Assembly: GCF_045278715.1 (NCBI RefSeq)
Contig: NZ_CP136420.1
Span: 930,001-994,000, forward strand
Length of the DNA: 64,000 nt
Direction: 5' to 3'
Source of the DNA: Neomoorella carbonis
GTDB taxonomy: Bacteria; Bacillota; DSM-521; Neomoorellales; Neomoorellaceae
The notes under the pieces were generated by a model. The model was not told where the DNA came from. It did not search any database and was given only the letters and a program-made list of their open reading frames with translations. Both the position numbers and the translations under genes were made by a program. Numbering within the stretch: position 1 is the first letter of the stretch; every line of letters begins with the position of its first letter. This document shows positions 57,704 to 64,000 of this stretch, in pieces.

Positions 57704-58819
57704 ATGGCCGTTGCCAGGGAGGATTTGCAGACGCAGGAAATTGAGCTTAATATGGGTCCCCAGCACCCCAGTACCCATGGCGTTTACCGGGCCCTTTTGA
57801 CCCTGGATGGCGAAAAAGTAGTCAAGGTGGAAAATATAGTTGGTTATCTGCACCGGGGCATAGAAAAGCTGGCTGAGGACCGCACCTACACCCAGGTCAT
57901 CCCTTACACTGACCGCCTTGATTATCTGGCCGGGATGCTGAACAACCTGGGTTATGTCCAGACGGTAGAAAAACTGATGGATATTGAAGTGCCGGAACGG
58001 GCCGAGTACCTGCGCATTATCATGGCCGAGCTGTCCAGGATAGCCAGCCACCTGATTATGGTTGCTTCTATGGCTCTGGATGTGTCCGGCTGGACGGCGT
58101 GGTTTCCACCTTTCCGGGAAAGGGAGCGGATACTGGACCTCTTTGAAATGACCTGTGGCTCGCGCCTGACGGTGAGCTATATGCGTATCGGTGGCGTGGC
58201 TGCCGATATTCCGCCGGGCTTCTTGCCGGCCCTGGAAGCTTTTTTAGATGATTTGCCCCAGTTGATCGCGGAAGTGAACGGCTTGATTACGGGGAATGAA
58301 ATTTTCCAGGCCCGCTGCCGGGGTGTGGGCAAGATTGATCTGGAGACAGCCCTGGCCTATGGCCTTACGGGGCCGAATTTACGCGCCTGCGGGCTGCCCT
58401 TTGACTTGCGCAAAGCGCGGCCGTATGGTATTTATGACCGGTTCGAATTCGATATTCCCACTTTAAACAACGGGGACAGCTACGACCGCTTTGTTATTCG
58501 CCTTTTGGAGATGGAACAGAGCGCCCGCATCATCCGCCAGGCCATGGCAGGGCTCCCCGACGGGCCGGTAATGGCCAAAGTGCCCCGGGTGATTAAACCG
58601 CCCAAGGGAGAAGTTTATCACCAGATCGAGGGCGCTAAAGGAATTCTGGGCTTTTATCTCGTAAGTGACGGCGGCAATAAGCCCTACCGCCTGCACATTC
58701 ACAGCCCGTCCTTTGTTAATTTAGGCGTTTTGCCCAAAATAGCCGAAGGCGGTAATATCCAGGATTTTGTTGTCAACCTTGCCTCTATTGATATTGTTCT
58801 AGGTGAGGTTGACCGGTGA
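57704..58819 (+). CDS. nuoD: NADH-quinone oxidoreductase subunit D
   Basis: 371 residues; 49-kDa subunit forming the quinone site with NuoB. MGPQHPSTHGVYRALL, YLHRGIEKLAEDRTY, YTDRLDYLAGM and the C-terminal DIVLGEVDR are typical. Nearly all of this arm's substrate contacts are visible; no fusion. Confidence 0.96.
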   Translation: MAVAREDLQTQEIELNMGPQHPSTHGVYRALLTLDGEKVVKVENIVGYLHRGIEKLAEDRTYTQVIPYTDRLDYLAGMLNNLGYVQTVEKLMDIEVPERAEYLRIIMAELSRIASHLIMVASMALDVSGWTAWFPPFRERERILDLFEMTCGSRLTVSYMRIGGVAADIPPGFLPALEAFLDDLPQLIAEVNGLITGNEIFQARCRGVGKIDLETALAYGLTGPNLRACGLPFDLRKARPYGIYDRFEFDIPTLNNGDSYDRFVIRLLEMEQSARIIRQAMAGLPDGPVMAKVPRVIKPPKGEVYHQIEGAKGILGFYLVSDGGNKPYRLHIHSPSFVNLGVLPKIAEGGNIQDFVVNLASIDIVLGEVDR

Positions 58820-58848
58820 ACGGGAGTTTTGCTTAAGGGAGAGGATAG

Positions 58849-59895
58849 TTGGCTATGGAAAATATATTTACTGGCATAGCCGCCTATTTAAAGGGGTTCC
58901 TGGTCGGGGCTCCGCCGTGGGGACAGACCTTGGCGATGGGCCTCCTGTACCTGGTGGGTGTCCTAGCCTTTATCTTTCTTAATGCCATTTATTTGATTTA
59001 CCTGGAACGGAAGGTAAGTGCTTATATGCAGCAGCGGCTCGGGCCCAACCGCCTGGGCCCTCGTGGGCTCCTCCAGTCGGTAGCCGATGCTGTAAAGCTC
59101 CTTGGCAAGGAGGATATTATACCACGCGGGGCTGATAAATGGGTTTTTATTATTGCGCCGGTAATAATCTTTATCCCGGCGGTCATGGTCTATGCTGTCA
59201 TTCCTTTTGGTAAAGGGATGATCCCTGTTGATTTAAATATTGGTGTCTTTTATTTCCTGGCCGTGGCCTCGACCACAACCATCGCCATTTTAATGGGCGG
59301 CTGGGGGGCCAACAATAAATACGCCCTGCTGGGGAGTATGCGCTGTGTAGCCCAAATGGTAAGCTACGAAATACCCCTGACCTTTTCTATCCTGGGGGTA
59401 ATTATGCTGGCCGGGTCTTTGCAGACTTCCCAGATAGTGGCGGCTCAGGAAAAGATTTGGTATATACTACTCCAACCTGTAGCTTTCCTTATTTACTTTA
59501 TAGCGGCCACGGCGGAAGTAAACCGCGCCCCCTTTGACCTGGTTGAAGGGGAGCAGGAGATTATCGCCGGTCCCTATACGGAATATACCGGGATGCGCTA
59601 CGCCCTCTTTTATCTCTCGGAGTATGCCAACCTGGTCAGCGTTTCGGCCCTGGCGGTAACCCTTTTCCTGGGGGGCTGGCACGGGCCGTGGCTGCCATCG
59701 TGGTTATGGTTCTTGATTAAAGTCTATATTATGATTTTCATCTTTATGTGGGTGCGCTGGACCTTTCCCCGCATTCGCATCGATCACCTGCTGGGCTTTA
59801 ACTGGAAGGTATTGTTACCTCTGTCCCTGGCCAACATCCTGGTGACCGGCGTGGGAATTAAGATTTACCAGCTGCTGACCCTGGGGAGGTGGTAG
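58849..59895 (+). CDS. nuoH: NADH-quinone oxidoreductase subunit H
   Basis: 348 residues, eight hydrophobic segments; ERKVSAYMQQRLGPNRLGPRGLLQSVADAVKLL and AEVNRAPFDLVEGEQEIIAGPYTEYTGMRYALFYLSEY are the NuoH signatures. Follows nuoD by 29 bases; nuoE, F and G are missing from this usual place. Confidence 0.96.
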   Translation: MAMENIFTGIAAYLKGFLVGAPPWGQTLAMGLLYLVGVLAFIFLNAIYLIYLERKVSAYMQQRLGPNRLGPRGLLQSVADAVKLLGKEDIIPRGADKWVFIIAPVIIFIPAVMVYAVIPFGKGMIPVDLNIGVFYFLAVASTTTIAILMGGWGANNKYALLGSMRCVAQMVSYEIPLTFSILGVIMLAGSLQTSQIVAAQEKIWYILLQPVAFLIYFIAATAEVNRAPFDLVEGEQEIIAGPYTEYTGMRYALFYLSEYANLVSVSALAVTLFLGGWHGPWLPSWLWFLIKVYIMIFIFMWVRWTFPRIRIDHLLGFNWKVLLPLSLANILVTGVGIKIYQLLTLGRW

Positions 59896-59896
59896 G

Positions 59897-60301
59897 ATGT
59901 TCGGGCAAGGTTTATTAAAGGGGTTAAGTATCACCTGGCACTTCTTTTTTGGCAAGGCCATAACAGAACAGTATCCGGAACGGCGGCCCAACCTGCCCCC
60001 GGCCTCCCACGGTTCCTTTCGCCTGGACAGGGAGAAGTGTATAGCCTGTGGCCTCTGTGCCAGCGCCTGCCCCAACCATGTTATAACTATTGAAAGCGAG
60101 CGCGACGAACAGAAGAAACGCCGTCTTACCGGTTACCGGGTGAAATTTGGCCAGTGCCTCTTCTGCGGCCTGTGCGTAGAAAGCTGTCCCCAGGACGCCC
60201 TGCACTGGCAGCCTGATTTTGAGCTGGCCTGCTATCGCTATGAGGATACCGAACATGATTTGCTGGCTGGCCCGGCGGCGGAGGTGAAAAAAGGTGCCTG
60301 A
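59897..60301 (+). CDS. nuoI: NADH-quinone oxidoreductase subunit I
   Basis: 134-residue ferredoxin-like subunit with two 4Fe-4S motifs, CIACGLCASACPNH and CLFCGLCVESCPQD. This would be the entry point for electrons if an electron donor other than NADH docks. Overlaps nuoJ by 8 bases. Confidence 0.96.
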   Translation: MFGQGLLKGLSITWHFFFGKAITEQYPERRPNLPPASHGSFRLDREKCIACGLCASACPNHVITIESERDEQKKRRLTGYRVKFGQCLFCGLCVESCPQDALHWQPDFELACYRYEDTEHDLLAGPAAEVKKGA

Positions 60302-60800
60302 TACGACTGCCCTTTTCTTCTGGCTGCTGGCGGCGATTATTACCGCTTCCGCCCTGGCCGTAGTTTTACTAAAAAATATCGTGCACAGCGCCCTGTACCT
60401 GGTCTTGACCTTTGTGGCCGCTGCCGGCCTCTATATCTTGCTAGGCGCCGAGTTCCTGGCGGCGGTGCAGCTCCTGGTCTATGCCGGTGCTATTGCCGTT
60501 CTAATTGTATTTGCCATTATGCTGACCCGGCGGGGCGACATCCGGGCCAGCAACCTGTTCAACGTCAATTACCTGGCGGCGGCCGTTGTTTCCCTGGCCC
60601 TGTTTTTCATAATCACCCTGGCGACAGCCCGCATGTCCTGGGTGGCTGGTCCCGGCCAGGCACCGGCAGGTAATGTCGGGGCTATTGCCGATGCCTTTTT
60701 GGGCCCGTTTGCTATCCCCTTTGAAATAGCGGCCGTGCTCTTATTGGTGGCCATGGTAGGGGCTATTCTCCTGGCGAGGGGAGGGAAACAGGACCAGTGA
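60294..60800 (+). CDS. nuoJ: NADH-quinone oxidoreductase subunit J
   Basis: 168 residues, five membrane segments; VLLKNIVHSALYLVLTFVAAAGLYILLGAEFLAAVQLLVYAGAIAVLIVFAIML is characteristic. Overlaps nuoK by 4 bases. Confidence 0.95.
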   Translation: MPDTTALFFWLLAAIITASALAVVLLKNIVHSALYLVLTFVAAAGLYILLGAEFLAAVQLLVYAGAIAVLIVFAIMLTRRGDIRASNLFNVNYLAAAVVSLALFFIITLATARMSWVAGPGQAPAGNVGAIADAFLGPFAIPFEIAAVLLLVAMVGAILLARGGKQDQ

Positions 60801-61105
60801 TTACTTTAAATCACTACCTGGCCCTGGGGGGGCTGCTTTTCTGCATCGGCCTCTTTGGTGCCCTGGCCAAGAGAAATGCCGTCGCTGTTTTAATGGGAAT
60901 TGAACTCATGCTTAATGCGGTCAATATTAACCTGGTGGCTTTTAACCATTTCCTGGAGCCGGCCCGGGTGACAGGCCAGATCTTTGCCATTTTTGTCATT
61001 GTCGTGGCCGCAGCTGAAGTAGCCGTCGGCCTGGCCCTGGTCTTAAATATCTACCGCCGGCGCCTGGACAGCAACGTGGATGACCTTGACTGGCTCAAAT
61101 GGTAA
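60797..61105 (+). CDS. nuoK: NADH-quinone oxidoreductase subunit K
   Basis: 102 residues, three membrane segments with the conserved Glu residues in MGIELMLNAVNINLVAF and AAAEVAVGLALVLNIYR. Confidence 0.96.
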   Translation: MITLNHYLALGGLLFCIGLFGALAKRNAVAVLMGIELMLNAVNINLVAFNHFLEPARVTGQIFAIFVIVVAAAEVAVGLALVLNIYRRRLDSNVDDLDWLKW

Positions 61106-61131
61106 TTTGTCAATAAGGCAGGTGATATCCC

Positions 61132-63006
61132 GTGATCAAATATGCCTGGTTGATACCGGTTTTTCCCGCTATAGCCTTTCCTATCATTGTTTTTCTGACG
61201 CGTAAAGTGCGCCATTTAAGCGCCCTGGTGGCTATTGCCGCCATTGCGGCCAGCTTTGTCATGGCCGTTGGAGTACTACGGGAAGTCTTCCTCCTGGGTA
61301 TAACCATGGAGAAACCGGTGGAATACGCTGTCCCGTGGCTCCAGATACCGGGACTTTTAAAGATTGAGGCCGGGATATTAATTGACCCTTTGACTGCAGT
61401 AATGCTCCTGGTAGTCACCCTGGTGGCCCTGCTGGTAGAGATTTACTCCGTAGGCTATATGCACGGCGACCCGGGATTTTCAAATTTCTTTAGCTATCTT
61501 TCCCTTTTCAGCGCCTCCATGCTGGGTCTGGTCCTGGCCAATAACTACTTTATGATCTTTTTCTTCTGGGAACTGGTGGGACTCTGTTCTTACCTCCTTA
61601 TTGGTTTTTACTATCATAAACACGCTGCGGCCCGGGCCGGCTTGAAAGCCTTTGTAACCAACCGGGTGGCCGACTTCGGTTTTATGCTGGGCTTTTTCTT
61701 CCTCTTTGCCATGTTTGGGACCTTTAATTTCCGGGAGCTGGCCGAAGCCATTCCCGGCTATCAAAATACCGGCTTTTTAGCCCTGGCGGCGGCCCTGGTA
61801 TTTATCGGTCCCATTGGCAAGTCGGCCCAATTTCCCCTCCATGTCTGGCTGCCTGATGCCATGGAAGGCCCCACGCCGGTGAGCGCCCTGATCCATGCCG
61901 CCACCATGGTGGCTGCCGGTGTCTATTTACTGGCGCGGGCTTATGTCCTCTTTGCCAGCTTGCCGGGCATTTTGCTCCTGGTTGCCTATGTGGGCGGCTT
62001 TACGGCTTTACTGGCAGCAACCATTGCCGTTGCCCAGCGGGACATCAAGCGGATCCTCGCTTACTCGACCATGAGCCAGCTGGGCTACATGGTCATGGCC
62101 ATGGGTGTCGGTAATATGACGGCCGGCATGTTCCACCTCATGACCCATGCCTTCTTTAAAGCCCTCCTTTTCCTGGGTGCCGGGAGTGTGATCCATGCCC
62201 TGGAAGAGCAGGACATATTCCGCATGGGCGGCCTGTACAAGGATATGAAGATTACCGCCGGCACCTTTGTCCTTGCTGCTTTAGCCCTGGCCGGGTTACC
62301 GCCCCTGGCTGGCTTCTGGAGCAAGGATGAAATCCTGGCCGCAACCTTTGACCATGGTTTTACCGGACTTTATATCCTGGGCACCCTGGTAGCCTTCCTG
62401 ACGGCTTTTTATATGTTCCGCCTGATCTTCGTGGCCTTCTTTGGCGACCGGCGTGCCGGTCTCCATGGCCATGAGTCGCCTTTAACTATGACCGTGCCCC
62501 TCATTATCCTGGCCGTGCTTACGGTGGTAGTCGGTTTCGTGGGGACACCCTTTACCGACCACGGCTTCAGCACCTTCGTTTATTATGGTGAGCCCCATCA
62601 TGCTGAACCCAACTATGCCGTTATGCTGATTTCAGTAATTGTTTCCCTGGCGGGTATCGGCCTGGCCTGGCTCTTCTATGGCCGTCCCAGCGACGTGCCG
62701 GAAAAACTGGCTAACCGTTATCGCAGCATCTATACGTTGCTGGTGAACAAATATTATATCGACGAAATCTATATGTGGCTTTTCCGCCGCGTTGTCCTGG
62801 GGCTGTCGGAAGCCTTTAACTGGCACGACCGGCATGTAGTTGACGGTATCTTCGACGGTGTCGGCGATATGACCCGTATCTCGGGCCGGAAACTACGCCT
62901 CCTCCAGACGGGGAACCTGCAGACCTATGCCCTGGTCATCTTTACCGCCGTAGTGATTATTGCCCTCTGGATGGCGGCACCGGTGTTAGGAGGTGTGATC
63001 CAGTGA
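61132..63006 (+). CDS. nuoL: NADH-quinone oxidoreductase subunit L
   Basis: 624-residue antiporter-like proton-pumping subunit with about 15 membrane segments; EIYSVGYMHGDPGFSNFFSYLSLF, FFFWELVGLCSYLLIGFYYHK, LPDAMEGPTPVSALIHAATMVAAGVYL. The C terminus has the long lateral helix region. GTG 61132 start; overlaps nuoM by 4 bases. Confidence 0.96.
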   Translation: MIKYAWLIPVFPAIAFPIIVFLTRKVRHLSALVAIAAIAASFVMAVGVLREVFLLGITMEKPVEYAVPWLQIPGLLKIEAGILIDPLTAVMLLVVTLVALLVEIYSVGYMHGDPGFSNFFSYLSLFSASMLGLVLANNYFMIFFFWELVGLCSYLLIGFYYHKHAAARAGLKAFVTNRVADFGFMLGFFFLFAMFGTFNFRELAEAIPGYQNTGFLALAAALVFIGPIGKSAQFPLHVWLPDAMEGPTPVSALIHAATMVAAGVYLLARAYVLFASLPGILLLVAYVGGFTALLAATIAVAQRDIKRILAYSTMSQLGYMVMAMGVGNMTAGMFHLMTHAFFKALLFLGAGSVIHALEEQDIFRMGGLYKDMKITAGTFVLAALALAGLPPLAGFWSKDEILAATFDHGFTGLYILGTLVAFLTAFYMFRLIFVAFFGDRRAGLHGHESPLTMTVPLIILAVLTVVVGFVGTPFTDHGFSTFVYYGEPHHAEPNYAVMLISVIVSLAGIGLAWLFYGRPSDVPEKLANRYRSIYTLLVNKYYIDEIYMWLFRRVVLGLSEAFNWHDRHVVDGIFDGVGDMTRISGRKLRLLQTGNLQTYALVIFTAVVIIALWMAAPVLGGVIQ

Positions 63007-64000
63007 ATTTTCCTATCTTGACGGCCATTATGCTGGCCCCGGTGGTGGGACTGCTCCTGATCCTGTTAATCCCGGAGAGGGAAGAGCTGACTATCAAAAT
63101 CACCGCCGCTGCGGCCACCTTTGTTTCCCTGGTGCTGGCCATCCTGGCCTATGTGCTCTATGATTACGGCCGGGGGGGCCTGCAATTCCTCCAGGATGTT
63201 CCCTGGGTTCCGTCCTTCGGCATTAATTACTCCGTCGGTGTCGACGGATTAAGTATGCCTATGGTATTGCTGACGGCCCTCGTCATCTTCACCGGCGTCT
63301 TTGCCTCCTGGGATATGACCAAACGGGTGAAGGAATTCTTCATTTTCCTGTTAATGCTGGTGACGGGGGTTTTCGGGGTCTTCATCAGCCGCGATCTCTT
63401 TTTCTTTTACCTCTTCTTTGAGGTAGCGGTGATCCCTATGTACCTTTTAATAGGTATCTGGGGCAGCACCAGGAAAGAATATGCGGCCATGAAGCTGACC
63501 CTTTACCTCCTCGTCGGCAGCGCATTCGCCCTGATCGGTATTATTGCCACCTTCCTGTACGCTGCCCAGCAGCTGGGCCATGCAACCTTCGACATCCAGA
63601 CCCTGGCCACGGTGAAGTATGACCTGGGCTTCCAGAAATTTGTTTTCTTCTTGATGTTAATCGGCTTCGGGGTGCTGGTGCCTATCTGGCCCCTGCACCT
63701 GTGGTCACCGGACGGCCACGTGGCCGCTCCGACGGCTGTCAGTATGCTCCACGCTGGTGTCTTGATGAAGCTGGGAGCCTACGGTCTTATCCGGGTGGGC
63801 CTTTTCCTCTTCCCGGAAGGAGCCAAATACTGGGCGCCCCTCATTGCCGTTCTCTGTATAGTGAATGTGGTCTACGGGGCCATGATTGCCATGGTCCAGA
63901 AAGACCTCAAGTTTGTTATCGGTTATAGCAGCGTCAGCCATATGGGTTACGTCCTGCTGGGGATAGCTGCCCTTAACACTTTAAGCCTGAACGGGGCGGT
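63003..64000 (+). CDS. nuoM: NADH-quinone oxidoreductase subunit M, 3' truncated by window edge
   Basis: GTG 63003 overlaps the nuoL stop. At least 332 codons are open to the end. VGVDGLSMPMVLLTALV, FYLFFEVAVIPMYLLIGIWG and PLHLWSPDGHVAAPTAVSMLHAGVLMKLGAYG identify NuoM; the last replaces the common LPDAH by SPDGH. The stop lies beyond the window, and nuoN is expected next. Confidence 0.95.
   Translation, partial: MNFPILTAIMLAPVVGLLLILLIPEREELTIKITAAAATFVSLVLAILAYVLYDYGRGGLQFLQDVPWVPSFGINYSVGVDGLSMPMVLLTALVIFTGVFASWDMTKRVKEFFIFLLMLVTGVFGVFISRDLFFFYLFFEVAVIPMYLLIGIWGSTRKEYAAMKLTLYLLVGSAFALIGIIATFLYAAQQLGHATFDIQTLATVKYDLGFQKFVFFLMLIGFGVLVPIWPLHLWSPDGHVAAPTAVSMLHAGVLMKLGAYGLIRVGLFLFPEGAKYWAPLIAVLCIVNVVYGAMIAMVQKDLKFVIGYSSVSHMGYVLLGIAALNTLSLNGA

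Overview
The window reads as a stretch of chromosome from a GC-rich, spore-forming, anaerobic, thermophilic Firmicute; gene order and content fit a Moorella-type acetogen. This assignment is inferred from protein families and synteny, not from a database match. Spore genes (alpha/beta SASP, Gpr, YlbJ, SpoVS), acetate kinase, an indolepyruvate:ferredoxin oxidoreductase, a complex I operon without NADH-module genes in its visible part, and a UGA-containing selenoprotein support it.

Layout. 0-4.6 kb: end of a division/cell-wall block (penicillin-binding protein, PASTA kinase, RsgA, Rpe). 4.6-8.7 kb: riboflavin operon (FMN riboswitch, ribD-ribE-ribBA-ribH), interrupted before ribH by a 209-bp element with terminal inverted repeats. 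8.7-12 kb: phosphodiesterase, rpmB, recG. 12-16.2 kb: spore genes (SASP, gpr) and a small redox cluster (DUF2197 protein, HesB-like selenoprotein, thioredoxin, ferredoxin, molybdopterin-binding protein). 16.2-20.3 kb: leftward iorA-iorB-paaK operon with a terminator-bearing leader and, upstream, a probable small RNA. 20.3-36.5 kb: rsmD, ylbJ, ackA, DUF177-rpmF, then the fatty-acid/phospholipid operon fapR-plsX-fabH-fabK-fabD-fabG-acpP-fabF followed by rnc, spoVS and smc.

36.5-44.6 kb is an accessory island separating smc from ftsY, which are adjacent in many Firmicutes. It holds two ECF sigma/anti-sigma pairs, membrane proteins, an ABC exporter, a Doc-type module and a HicBA module. Both sigma genes lack a standard start codon at the expected place. 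44.6-56.3 kb returns to core genes: ftsY, mtaD, ylxM-ffh-rpsP-khpA-rimM-trmD, rplS-lepB-rbgA, a response regulator and rnhB. This part is interrupted at 46.8-49.1 kb by a c-di-AMP riboswitch pointing at the 3' end of mtaD, an aldo/keto reductase-ferredoxin, a shrunken group II intron and a HEPN-MNT module. 56.4-64 kb: nuoABCDHIJKLM, with nuoM running off the end.

Most notable items: (1) an apparently orphan ydaO-type c-di-AMP riboswitch with its own promoter, on the strand opposite mtaD; (2) a selenoprotein gene whose UGA codon and SECIS-like stem-loop are visible; (3) a ~92-nt group IIC intron relic directly after a terminator; (4) a candidate small RNA with anti-Shine-Dalgarno loops upstream of iorA; (5) non-canonical start codons on two ECF sigma genes; (6) a probable near-leaderless DUF177-rpmF transcript. 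Starts were moved from the longest open frame whenever a Shine-Dalgarno sequence and family length favoured an internal codon.
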